Positions 43,020-53,499 of a stretch of 64,000 nt of DNA are shown piece by piece. A model generated the notes under the pieces. The model was given only the letters and a program-made list of their open reading frames with translations, was not told where the DNA came from and did not search any database. Where the stretch lies: NCBI GenBank assembly GCA_033557465.1, contig CM066043.1, positions 80,940,662 through 81,004,661 on the forward strand, written 5' to 3'. The first letter of the stretch is position 1; each line of letters starts with the position of its first letter. Both the position numbers and the translations under genes were made by a program. The DNA comes from Ichthyophis bannanicus (Eukaryota > Chordata > Amphibia > Gymnophiona > Ichthyophiidae).

Positions 43020-43620
43020 TATGGTTGCCAACTGGCCAGTTTTCAGCCGGCCTGGCTGGTTTTTATAAGGCCAGCCAGGATGCCAGCAGAAAGCTAACAC
43101 CGGCAGTTGAAAAGCAGTTTTTTTTTGCTCTGGCCAAGGAATCGGGAGTGGCCAGAGCAAAAAACTGGCTTTTCGTCTCTCTTTTTGTCCCCACTGCAGC
43201 CTCACTCTCTCCTTGGATCCAGCCGCGGCTCCTGCACCTTACAGACCCACGGCTGTGATAGCAATAATAATTTTTTAAAAATCCAGAACAGGTGCATAGC
43301 CGCTGCGGAGCCTTCCGGCCTCTGCTATTGAACTCCTGCTGTTGTGTCCGGCTCCCTGTAGTGTAGCTTCCTTTTGGGGGGTGGGACACAGAAGCAGGGG
43401 TTCAACTGCAGTGGCTGGAAGGCTCCGCAGTGGCTGCACACCTGTTTTGGATTTTTAAAAAATGATAATTGCTTTTGCAGCCACGGCTTTGTAAGGTGGG
43501 GAAGCCATGGCAGGATCCAAGAAGAAGGTGAGGATTTTGTTTTTAAGATAATTTCTATCACAGCCACAGCTCTGTCTTTTCAGTGCAGGAACCATGGCAT
43601 GGTAAGAGTATGGTACTTGA
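43020..43620. repeat. GC-rich foldback repeat, copy 1
   Basis: It opens with GGTTGCCAACTGGCCAGTTT and GCTCTGGCCAAGGAATCGGG, shared with the copies at 45812 and 46270. Its second half is a hairpin: CCACGGCTGTGATAGCAATA and TTTTTAAAAATCCAGAACAG on the left are mirrored by CTGTTTTGGATTTTTAAAAA and GCAGCCACGGC on the right, centred near 43365. No coding frame is supported. Confidence 0.7.
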
Positions 43621-43639
43621 CCGAAGAGGAAGGGGGGAG

Positions 43640-44189
43640 GGGGTAAGAATGGGGCCATTGTGGGGACACTGGGGAGGGCTAGGGGAGATGCTGGATCAGT
43701 GGGTATAGTGAAGAGAAAGGGATATTCTGGATCACGTGGGGCAGGGAGCAAAGGCGGAGATTCTGGAGGAGGAAAGAGGAGAGAGAGAAGAGAGTATACA
43801 ATGGGTGAGAAGAGAGAGCGAGGTGATGATGGATCACTTGGGGTGGAAGAGAGAAGGAGAGATGCTGCATCATGTAAGAGTGGAGGAAGAGTTAAGGGAG
43901 ATGCTGGATCAGTGTGTGGGGGCAGGGAAGAGAGAAGGGGGATATGATGGATAAGTGGGGACTAGGGAAGAGAGCAGGAGATGTTGGATGCAGAGTAGAG
44001 AACAGAGATGGGGAGATGTTGGCTCATGGAGGAATAGAAGACAGAGGGGTGTGCTGGATACAGGGAGGAAGATACTGGTTTGCAGAAGGAAAGAAACAAA
44101 ATGTGGTACTGGCAGATGGTAGGTTGGGAGAAGGAGGAAGCATTTTAGAAGAGTCTGATGCTTGGGGGTGACACAGCGGATGGGAGAAG
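43640..44189. repeat. Purine-rich decayed minisatellite
   Basis: Repeated variants of GAGATGCTGGATCAGTGGG alternate with GA-rich stretches. Units are too diverged to define a period by eye. Confidence 0.6.
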
Positions 44190-45125
44190 GGGACTGATGC
44201 TGGCAGATACTGAGGGCTGCTGGTGGGAGAAGGGGACTGATGCTGGCAGATACTGAGGACTGGTGGGAGAAGGGGGCTGATGCTGGCAAATACTGAGGGC
44301 TGGTGGTGGGAGAAGGGGACTGATGCTGGCAAATACTGAGGGCTGCTGGTGGGAGAAGGGGGCTGATGCTGGCAGATGCTGAGGACTGGTGGGAGAAGGG
44401 GACTGATGCTGGCAGATACTGAGGGCTGGTGGTGGGAGAAGGGGACTGATGCTGGCAGATACTGAGGACTGGTGGGAGAAGGGGGCTGATGCTGGCAAAT
44501 ACTGAGGGCTGGTGGTGGGAGAAGGGGACTGATGCTGGCAAATACTGAGGGCTGCTGGTGGGAGAAGGGGGCTGATGCTGGCAGATGCTGAGGACTGGTG
44601 GGAGAAGGGGACTGATGCTGGCAGATACTGAGGGCTGCTGGTGGGAGAAGGGGACTGATGCTGGCAGATACTGAGGGCTGCTGGTGGGAGAAGGGGGCTG
44701 ATGCTGGCAGATGCTGAGGGATGCTGGTGGGAGAAGGGGACTGATGCTGGCAGATACTGAGGGCTGGTGGTGGGAGAAGGGGACTGATGCTGGCAGATAC
44801 TGAGGGCTGGTGGTGGGAGAAGGGGACTGATGCTGGCAGATACTGAGGGCTGGTGGTGGGAGAAGGGGACTGATGCTGGCAGGTACTGAGGGCTGCTGGT
44901 GGGAGAAGGGGACTGATGCTGGCAGATACTGAGGGCTGCTGGTGGGAGAAGGGGACTGATGCTGGCAGATACTGAGGGCTGGTGGGAGAAGGGGACTGAT
45001 GCTGGCAGATACTGAGGGCTGGTGGGAGAAGGGGACTGATGCTGGCAAATACTGAGGGCTGGTGGTGGGAGAAGGGGACTGATGCTGGCAGATACTGAGG
45101 GCTGCTGGTGGGAGAAGGGGCTCAT
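44190..45125. repeat. ~43-bp minisatellite, about 22 copies
   Basis: The unit contains GGGAGAAGGGGACTGATGCT followed by GGCAGATACTGAGGGCTG. Most units are 43 bp; variants reading GAGGACTGGTGGGAG are 3 bp shorter. Copies differ at a few sites (GACTG/GGCTG, CAGATA/CAAATA). On the - strand at least two frames stay open right through (411 and 326 codons), giving Ser/Pro/Gln-rich repeats, but the unit length and composition explain this. Confidence 0.92.
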
Positions 45126-45811
45126 GTGGGGTTTTGCGGCTCATGCTTGCGCTGCATCATGCACATGGGCTTCAAAGCCTCATGTTATTTCAACTTCCTC
45201 TCTGCCAAGAACTGATTGGTGATGGCTTGGAGGGCTAAGGGTATAGAGGGAGAGAGAAAAAGATCGGGGGCAGGGCAAGGAGGGAGAGAAAGAGAGATTG
45301 GGTGATGGCTATGGGGCAATGAGAGAGAAAGATTGGAAGATAGCTGCAGAAGGGGGGCAAGGGGAGATGCTGGACAATGGATGGAGGTCAAAGGAGGATG
45401 GAGAGCAGATAATGGGCATAGGGGAGAATGGAGTGATGGACAGCAGGTGCTGGACTTGGGGTGGGGGTAAAGGGCAGAAGGCAAATAGTGGCCACTAGGT
45501 ACAGGGCAGATAGCAGATGGTGGACATAGGGTGAGGAAGGTAGAGGACAGATAGTGGACATGGGATGCAGGTTGAGAGCAAATGTTGGATTTGGAGTGGA
45601 AGGCTTAGGAATATGGAGGGCAGATGCTGGGTATAAGGAGGAAATAGGGGAGAAAGGGTGATGGAGAGGAGATTCTGAACACAGGGCAGAGGTAGAGGCG
45701 ATGCTGGATATGGGGGGGGGGGGGAAGTGGAGTAGAGATGAGCAATGTGTGGAGAGAATGAGAGAGGAGAAATGGTGGACACAGGAGGAGGGAATGAGAG
45801 AGAGGGTAGGG
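45126..45811. repeat. Purine-rich decayed repeat with G13 tract
   Basis: Continues the GGA-rich style (GCAGATGGTGGACATAGGG variants) with 13 G at 45712-45724. No gene. Confidence 0.5.
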
Positions 45812-45905
45812 TTGCCAACTGATTGGTTTTAGGTCGGCCTGGCTGGTTTTCACAAATGGGAGGCCGGTGCCTGGCAGGATAGTAAAGCTGGTCAATGAAA
45901 GGCCA
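45812..45905. repeat. GC-rich foldback repeat, truncated copy
   Basis: Begins GGGTTGCCAACTGATTGG and carries TCGGCCTGGCTGGTTTTCAC, matching the left end of the copies at 43020 and 46270. The foldback half is missing. Confidence 0.6.
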
Positions 45906-46269
45906 AGCTTTCTGCCGACTACCGATCGCTCCCATTCCCAATTGCCACTCTGTTCTACGTAAATGCCACCTCAAAACCCTGGGTAGGACTTCTCGGGTCT
46001 GTAACCTGATGCAAGAGTGCAGCGCGGGGCCTATATTTAGATCATGTGCACACTGACATGGCTCTGTGACATCTCGTCCCATCAGACATTAGAGTGGGAC
46101 TGGACATCATAGAGCCATATAAGCGCATGCATGGTTTAAATGCAGGCCCCGTGCTGCGCTTTTGTTTTTACTTTTGCTGGACCCTGGGGGGGTGGGGGTA
46201 TTAGGAACACACTGAGGGCATGGTAGGTAGGGATGCCGAGGAATGATATTGGACATGATGGGGGCAGGG

Positions 46270-46790
46270 ATTAGGGTTGCCAACCGGCCGATTTTCAGCC
46301 GGCCTGGCCGGTTTTCCCATGGCCAGGCCGGCTGCTGGCAAAGAAGAGAAACCGGCCCTTGAAAAGCCATTTTTTTGCTCTGGTCGCGAGATTGGGAGCA
46401 GCCAGAGCAGAAAACCAGCTTTTTGTCCATGGTCCCGGCCCCCATGCAGCCGCTGCTCCTGCTTCTTACAGAGCAGCGGCTGCAAAAAAGTTAATTTAAA
46501 AGGAAAGACAACCTGTGAGGAGCCCTCCGGCCCTAAGAAGCTCCTTCTACAGTGCCCGCCCCCTCTGACATCACTTCCTTTTCAGCCCGGGCGCTGTATA
46601 AGGAGTTTCCTAGGGCCGGAGGGCTCCTCACAGGTTGTCTTTCCTTTTAAATTAACTTTATTGCAGCCGCTGCTCAGTAAGAAGCAGGAGCAGCGGCTGC
46701 AAGGGGGTTAAGCCAGGCCAGGGAGCGGGGCAGGGGGAAAGAGCGGGGTTGAAGTGGGCATAGGCGGAGCGTGACTAGCCACAGGTGGTG
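46270..46790. repeat. GC-rich foldback repeat, copy 2 with long hairpin
   Basis: After the shared left end (GGGTTGCCAACCGGCCGATT) comes a strong palindrome, 46448-46703. GCAGCCGCTGCTCCTGCTTC and TTAATTTAAAAGGAAAGACA on the left are mirrored on the right, with the centre near 46575. This gives about 110-bp arms. Confidence 0.75.
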
Positions 46791-46837
46791 GGTTTTTCTC
46801 TTCAGCATCCACTCCCTTCTAGTCCCATTCTCCCCTA

Positions 46838-47310
46838 CACCCCCATCAGCCCATTTCCAGTCCAAGCTCCCCATCAGCCATTTCCAGTCCTATTCAAACC
46901 CCCCATCAGCCCATTTCCAGTCCAAGTTCCCCATCATCCAATTTCCAATCCTAGCCCCCCATCAGCCCATTTTCACTCTTAATCCAGCCCCCTTGAGCCC
47001 ATTTTCAGTCGTAGCCCAGCCCCCTTCAGCCATTTCTAGTCGAAGCTTCCCCCCATCAGCTCATTTCCAGTCCTAGCCCCCCCATTTCCAATCCTTGCTC
47101 CCTCCATCTGCCCATTTCCAATCCAAACTTATGTTCCCATCAGCTCATTTCCAGTCCTAGCCCCCCATCAGCCCATTTCCAATCCTTGCCCCCCTATCTT
47201 CCCATTTCGTCCAAGCTTACCCTCCCATCAGGTAATTTCCAGTCCTACCCCCCCCCCCCCAATTTCCAATCCTTGCCCCCACATCTGTCCATTTCCAGTT
47301 CTATGCTAGG
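46838..47310. repeat. Pyrimidine-rich minisatellite (CCCATCAGCCCATTTCCAGT type)
   Basis: Repeats of CCCCATCAGCCCATTTCCAG with CCTAGC or AAGCT spacers recur about every 30-60 bases, with a C13 tract at 47248-47260. The several open frames across it are by-products of the repeat. Confidence 0.8.
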
Positions 47311-47336
47311 GACCCTGACCCCTCCCCCCCCCCGCA

Positions 47337-47620
47337 GAACCCCGTGGCCGTCTACAGAGCTTCAGAGGGAGCCGGGGAAGCCCACGCAAGGCCCCAGCTC
47401 CTTTTGCACAGCCGCCAGCATGAAGAGTGTTTTCCCTCACCCGGGGGGTTGTTTCTGTGAAGCGCGCTGAATGCCAGGAAAGGTTAAAGGGCATTTCCCA
47501 GCACTCACACGCTTCACAGAAACAGCCACCAGTGTGAGGGAAAACACTCTTCACACTGGGGCTGTGCAGAGGAAGCCAAGGCCTCGTGTGGGCTTCCCCG
47601 ACTGAAGCCATCCATCTGTG
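47337..47620. repeat. Foldback repeat
   Basis: GAAGAGTGTTTTCCCTCAC and GTTTCTGTGAAGCG on the left are mirrored by CGCTTCACAGAAAC and GTGAGGGAAAACACTCTTC on the right. The CAGCGCG-type outer parts also pair (GGGGAAGCCCACGC with GTGTGGGCTTCCCC). Arm length is about 130 bp. Family unknown. Confidence 0.75.
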
Positions 47621-48059
47621 CGAGAATGAAGATCGCGCTGGGCCCCCTGGACGGGCCGGCCCTGGGCACCAGGGGAGTTGTAACAATGTTACACAGCTAC
47701 TGTTAGCTCACTGGTTCAAATCCAGCTCATATTGGCAGGACCTAAAAAGGTAGCTTATGTGCAAATGTGTGATTGGCTCCAGTCCAGTTCCATGGGCTGT
47801 AGCAGAAGCATTTATGTCACGGCCTCTAGCAGATTCCCAGAAATCTGTGGTTTGTGCCACGGCTATCAGAAGAAAGAAGATTGCATGGCGGAAAAGCAAA
47901 GTTCAGGATGAGTTCTTATAGAATTGATACCATCAGTGAACAGGACGGTTATTAAATGTATTATCTGATTATATCAGCCGCTGAAAGAGACTCATCCATG
48001 GCAGTACATTCAAATGTCATTAATCGAAACTGAATATGTGAAAAGTGGAACTTCATCAT
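47621..48059. other. Unassigned interval
   Basis: Nothing recognised. Confidence 0.35.
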
Positions 48060-49665
48060 TTCAGTAAGCAGATATAAAAACCTCACTAATTACTCACAGG
48101 AATTGAGAATCCTAAGCAGGGTTTCATACTCATCTTTCTAGATATAGCAGCTGCCTTCAATTCACGAAACCATAAAAAGCTCATATCCAGACTGATGGAG
48201 TTGGGAATTAGTGGTACTCCCCTCTCTTGTTTCATATCCTACATCTCAGATCAAGGTAAGGGACAAAATTTCAAGACCAATCAAGCAGCAACCAGGTATA
48301 CTTCAGGGATCCTCCTTGTCCACCCTGTTATTCAGCCTATACATGCACCCAGTCTGCAAGCTTATTCAGGAATACCACCTCAACTACCATCTATATGCAG
48401 ACAACATGATGATCTATGCCCCCTTTAACTCTAAAAACCCAGATTACTCTGCACTAAAAGCTTGTCTGAAGACAGTCGTAAGCTAGTTAAAAGAGAAAAA
48501 CCTGATGATCAATTGTAACAAATCTGAAGTCCTTACCATTACTCATGACACCTCATACTCCCCCCTTACCCTCCTCAGATGTATTTGAATGTGATCATGT
48601 GACTATTCTGGTTAAAAAGGAAGTGAAATATCTTGGAGTGACCCTAGACCAGCGACTAAACATGCAGACACATACTAAGAAAATGGTATTTACCGCTTAT
48701 TACAAAATGAAAGTCCTTTGAAACCTCTGCCCTCTACTGGACCACAACTATTTCTGCACCGTATGTCAGACCATTATGTCCACAACTGGACTATTGTAAT
48801 TCGATCCTTCAAGGACGTCCCAAACACACTATCCATGCCCTATCTCAGAATACTGCAGCTCGATTAATCACAGAAGCTGCACAACAGGAACATGTCAGTC
48901 CAATGCTCAAAAGCTTACACTGGCTACCTATAAAATCCCGTATTAAATATAAGGCACTTATGATCACATTTAAAACCATACACCTCAAATCAACTGATTG
49001 TCTCTTCCCACTGATACAGAAAGCTCAGGAATCTAGATGAAGAAGACATTCACATCAAAACCTCCTTTCAGTCCCCTCCCAAAAGACCAGAGGTCTACAA
49101 GCAATCTGCCAGAGAACATTCTCAATGTACAGTCCAACATCATGGAACTCACTGCCTTCTGAGCTCCGTTCAATAAAGGATACTTTAGATTTTAGAAAGA
49201 AGTTGAAGACACTACTTTTCTCAGAGCATTTTGGACCAACTACCTAATAGACTCTCCAATACATTAGTAGACCCTCATACACAATGCTGCGAAAACCCTA
49301 CACAGCATGCTGCGAACACAGTCAAGTTGCAGCTCCCTTGATGGTCTAATCCTAAAATCTCCGAGAGTAACCTTACCTGTAATCTCAACCTTGAAAATGT
49401 AATTTAGATTGTACCATAGTTTGCTCATAGCATTACAATGTATCATAGTTTAATGAACCAGTTCAATGTAACATAGTTGCTCATATCCTAACAATGTATC
49501 ATAGTTTGTACAATATAGCATCGCCTGTTGACCTAGATCAATGTAATTGACTAAGTTCAATGTATTAACCTCTCTGTTCCATGTATAATGTTGAGTTAAT
49601 TGTAAACTACTTTGATACCCTGAAAGGCGGTATAAAAAAAATTTGTTAATTAAATAAAAAAACGG
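48060..49665 (+). pseudogene. L2-like LINE RT and C-terminus
   Basis: The relic shows LDIAAAFNSRNHKKLISRLM, LGISGTPLSCFISYI, VPQGSSLSTLLFSLYMHP, YHLYADNMMIYAPF (YADN where YADD is expected), KEVKYLGVTLDQRLNMQT, QNTAARLITEA, HVSPMLKSLHWLPIKSR and WNSLPSELR spread over three frames. The 3' UTR holds a hairpin ACTACTTT/AAGGCGGT near 49605-49632 and an A/T tail. Many stops; old. Confidence 0.8.
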
Positions 49666-50088
49666 GAGTGACGAGACCAAAGACTTGGAAGGACACTTCC
49701 GTGCCTACAAATAAAGATATATCTGCAATCAAGTGATGCCATTACCAGCCTCCCTTTCTGCACACATTGAGGGTAATTTGATAACATTTCGTGCCATTTT
49801 CAGTGACTTTGTGTGTGAAGGGGCACTTATGTGCGTACTTTAGGGGGTCGTGATGCTGTAAGTGCCAATCGGGCATACTTTCACTGAGGGCATCATGCAC
49901 AAGGGCATAGCTTGCATAGAGTGCAAATTTACACATGTAAATGATAAAATACTATAATTTCTATATGTTCTTGAAAAATCTAGCTGTGGGCATTGACGCC
50001 AGTCAGAGGATTGGAGTAAATGCCCATGCCTAGTTTTAACATGCATTTTTAAGCACTTAATGTCACCATTTTGTAAAGTGTGCACTTA
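49666..50088. other. Unassigned interval, MITE-like in part
   Basis: GGGTAATTTGATAACATTTC near 49770 looks like a MITE end, but the opposite end is not found. Confidence 0.35.
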
Positions 50089-50698
50089 GGGTGCGATTCC
50101 AACATCGACGTGTCAGCCCTTTGTGTGCCCAGTCGGAACCGGATGCACAGTGGGAGCTGTGATTCTGATCCTGTGGGGCATGTCTAGCCCCGTGGGAACA
50201 GAATTGTGACCAGGCTGAGACCCCGATTCAATCCGGCCTGCATATACAGGCCTTGCCTGGATAGCTCAGCCAGGGCTGTTCAATGACACCGCAGCTCCAT
50301 TCAAAAGCTGTAATCCCCAGACGCCGGCTGCAAAGGTGCTTTCCCCACAGCCCGACCCCTGATCTGGTCTCCTAAAGCCAAGGTTGGGCTGTGGGGAATG
50401 TCCTCTGCCCCCTGCCCTTTCTGCGCCCCGGGCCCGCTGCCCTCTGCCGAGGTGGAATAAGTTTCCCGTTCATGCTGCTGGTCCTGGATGTACAGGGCCA
50501 ACATTGGAATTGGCCCTGTACGTCCGGGACCGATGACCGCCCTAATGCCACCCCCGATCTGCCGCTTTCCCACCCCTATCTGCCATCCCCATACAATGCG
50601 TGGGGAAGGTAGATGGAATCAGGGAAGGGCCCGAATAGCGGGGATGGATATCCCAACAGGATGTCCATCTCCGCTATTCGTGCCTCAGAATGACCCCA
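50089..50698. mobile_element. Harbinger-like non-autonomous element
   Basis: Flanked by TTA (50086-50088 and 50699-50701). The ends GGGTGCGATTC and inverted TGGGGTCATTC pair loosely. It shares the right-end block CGCTATTCGTGCCTCAGAAT with the element at 2205-2872. Also internally repeats GGGCCAACATTGG-type inverted segments. No transposase. Confidence 0.6.
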
Positions 50699-50777
50699 TT
50701 ACTGTATAAAATAGGTGCTAGTTGATGTGCTGTGTTAACTATATGGGAGTTTGTAAAATTATTCCCCACCTGATGTT

Positions 50778-51190
50778 ACTTTATAAGAATATAAGAAATG
50801 CCATGCTGGGTCAGACCAAGGGTCCATCAAGCCCAGTATCCTTTTTTCTAACAGTAGCCAATCCAGGTCACAAGTACCTGTCAGGTTCCCAAAAAGGTAC
50901 ACAGATTCCATGTTGCTTATCCTGTGGTAAGTAGTGGATTTCCCTGGTTCTACTTAATAATGGTTTATGAACTTTTCCTCCAGGAATCTGTCCAAACCTG
51001 TTTTAAACCCAGCTACACTAACAGCTTTTACTATGTCCTCCAATAACAAAATTCCAGAGTCTGATTCTGCATTGAGTAAAAAAATATTTTCTTTTATTAG
51101 TCTTAAGTATGCTACATTGTAGCTTCACGGTGTGTCCCCTAGTCTTTCTATTTTTTGAAGTAGTAAACAACCGATTTACGTTTACCCATT
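50778..51190 (-). mobile_element. CR1 3' end
   Basis: The left edge is an ATAAGAATATAAG tail followed by GCCATGCTGGGTCAGACC, the antisense CR1 3' UTR. Coding remnants follow (antisense of KYFF and WNF-type blocks around 51060). 5'-truncated. Confidence 0.8.
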
Positions 51191-51235
51191 CTAGTCCTTT
51201 TCACTGTAAGCATGGATGGAAATTGTTACCCTATC

Positions 51236-51690
51236 TATTACTACTACTACTTATCATTTGTATAAAGCATACACAGCACTGTATATACAGGGTGGCCCAA
51301 AAAAAGTGCGAACATCTCGTAGCATATAAGTTATTTAAAAATTCAAAAAGACAGATGTAAACGATTGACAAATTAAAAAAAAAAAGATGGCAACAGGAAA
51401 TTGTCGAAATAAAGACGTTATATAGCTAAAAAAGGTAAATAAGTAAACTATTTAAGCTTTTAATTTACGAGATGTTCTCACTTTTTTTGGGCCATCCTGC
51501 ATATAGATGTAAGACACAGTCCCTGCTCATCAGAGCTTATAATCTAATCAAGACAAACATCATCACAAACTGGAGACTAGAGCAAATCGAGGGGAATGGT
51601 AACGATACACATAGGTGCTGAACTGGAAAATAAAGGGATCAGGATCCAAAAGCAGCCTTGAAGAGGTGGGTTTTTAGCCTGGATTTGAAT
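51236..51690 (-). mobile_element. L2-like LINE 3' end split by a mariner-like MITE
   Basis: The (TAC)n tail and TCATTTGTATAAAGCATACA lie left of the MITE. CAGTCCCTGCTCATCAGAGC and GATCCAAAAGCAGCC lie right of it. Same subfamily as 2025 and 29158. Confidence 0.75.
51288..51499. mobile_element. Mariner-like MITE
   Basis: The ends CAGGGTGGCCCAAAAAAAG and inverted CAGGATGGCCCAAAAAAAG agree over about 33 bases, with one or two mismatches, through GAACATCTCGT. The flanks are TATATA on the left and CATATA on the right, so a TA or longer AT-rich duplication is likely. It sits in the L2-like 3' UTR. Confidence 0.82.
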
Positions 51691-52192
51691 AGGGCCCGAG
51701 ATAGCGCCCCTGGTGCAGTAGAAAATGAAGTTTGCAGACAACGCAGAATGCCCTGGGGGTTTCCCCATGGTTACTAATCGATAGAGGCTAGCTGAACCCC
51801 CATGCGAGTAAAGCAGCTGTTTGGTCATGACGTGAGGACTTTTCCTCCTGGCTGAAAGGAGGTGGAGCTAGGCTGCAGGAGGAGGATTTTATTTGGAAAG
51901 GGCTGGACACACTTTCCCTCAAAGCCGGAGCAAATGACAGTATGGGGGAAGAGGCAGCCCCTGATTTTCCCGTTTACATTTCTTTTTAATTATTCATTAC
52001 CTTCCACTGCAAGGTCTATCCTACTGTACAGGTCTGAGTTCAGCTAACTTCTCAGTTTTACATAGTCTTCTTATGTTGCTCTGCAAGTAAGTTTAACAGC
52101 GGCATTATACTTGTTCAAGAAAACCACAGAGTGTGGTTACCTGTTCTTCCACCTTTGGTGTTTTGGATGTTTTGGAAAGGAGAAAACTCCAA
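51691..52192. other. Unassigned interval
   Basis: No gene or repeat end recognised. Confidence 0.35.
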
Positions 52193-52474
52193 GGACCCCT
52201 TCTACTAAAGCGTGTTAGGTTTTTGCAGCCAACGTGCGTTTAGAGAATAACTAATGTGTGTTAATTGCAAAGCCCTTATGCTAACTTCGATGTGTTCACC
52301 ACACCTCCACTTCTCCCCTACCCCGGCCATTCAGCACCCTCATGCACGAGTGGCAGCTGGTGCACAAATCAGCATGGGGTAATTGCCACGCTCTCGCGCT
52401 CATGGTAAGAGTTATTGTAGGCCTCAGCAGGCAATTACCGTTAACTGCTTAGCACACGTTGGTAAAAGTTCCCC
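52193..52474. mobile_element. Harbinger-like MITE
   Basis: The ends GGACCCCTTCTACTAAAG and inverted GGGGAACTTTTACCAACG pair. Flanks are CAA and TAA, a mutated TAA duplication. Related by end sequence to 30001 and 36218. Confidence 0.6.
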
Positions 52475-52734
52475 TAAATGTAGAAGCCCAGAGACTCACT
52501 TCCAGTGCTCTCTCTCCCCCCCCCCCCGTCTCCCCTCAGGATTTCATTGGTCCTGCTATCGTCTTTCATTCGATTCATGCCATATGCTCACCCCTCCTCT
52601 TGAAATGTTTCCCTCTGGACAATTTTTTCTGTCTTTTTTCTCTCGTTTCTCCCTTCATGTTTCTTTCACTGCTCTTCGTGCCCTCCTCCCCTATGTTTTC
52701 ATCTCTCTTCCTCCCTCTTTCCAAACGCAGAGGA

Positions 52735-52838
52735 CCTCGAAAGGTAAAAAGGGAACTATAGTAGTTGATATGGAAGGGCAGACTAGATAGGCCATGTGGT
52801 CTTTTTCTGCCGTCATGGTTCTATGTTTCTCTGTTTCC
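52735..52838 (+). mobile_element. CR1 3' terminal ~100 bp
   Basis: GACTAGATAGGCCATGTGG followed by TCTTTTTCTGCCGTCATGG and TCTATGTTTCT is the end of the same CR1 subfamily as 30037 and 31480. An extremely short 5'-truncated copy. Confidence 0.75.
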
Positions 52839-53089
52839 TCACCCCCTGAGAGCTTTCTGTGTCTTATGGCACATCAGGGACTTTTATTACTCACTCATCA
52901 GGGAGACATCAGCTGGCCTGTAAAACCAGGAATAGCAATAATATGTAAAGATGTTCAGCTTCCACTGCAAATAATAAATGATTCTAGCTGAAACCAGTTG
53001 AAATAACAATGGAGATGGTTATGATTGTGGGTTTCATTTATATTTGCATTGGCATGGTTATAGGATGATGTGTTTTGCGTCTAGAATTT
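52839..53089. other. Unassigned interval
   Basis: Nothing recognised. Confidence 0.3.
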
Positions 53090-53460
53090 TTGTCCATGTC
53101 ATGGCTTGTGTATAGTTGCTAGTTTGTTTGTGGGTTGTGCACATAGGTCTGATAGCATGTAGTTGAATGTGTATGCCAGTATGGTGGGGTATGTATAGGT
53201 TGGCCAGTTCATGACTGGGTGTGTACATAAACGATATGTGGTCATGTGTGTGCATGGTCCGTTGGAGTGTACATAAGTCTGATGGCATGTGGTCAGAATG
53301 TGCACAGGTGCTGTGCTGTGTCTCCGTTGCACATAAGTCCAAAGGTGTGTGGTTTGTTTTACATACAGGTGTGGTAGTATGTATAGTTCTGGTGGTGCAT
53401 ATGTAGGTCCAGCAGTATGCGTGTGAGAGCAGCAGTGTGTACAGTTTTTGGTGAGGTGCA
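53090..53460. repeat. GT-rich decayed minisatellite
   Basis: Variants of GTACATAAGTCTGATGGCAT and GTGTGGTCAGAATGTGCAC recur with irregular spacing of roughly 45-90 bases. Open antisense frames here (Thr/His-rich) are repeat by-products. Confidence 0.65.
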
Positions 53461-53499
53461 CTCCTTTCTACAATTAGCATTTTAAAATGGATTTAATTT

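Noticed and set aside
43909..45144. 411-codon Ser/Pro/Gln-rich open frame
   Set aside because: It is a translation of a 43-bp minisatellite that is open in more than one frame; there is no start context or conserved domain.
46771..47076. Proline-rich coding frames on the + strand
   Set aside because: They follow the CCCATCAGCCCATTTCCAGT repeat and change frame with it.
53058..53480. Thr/His-rich antisense open frames
   Set aside because: They arise from a GT-rich minisatellite.
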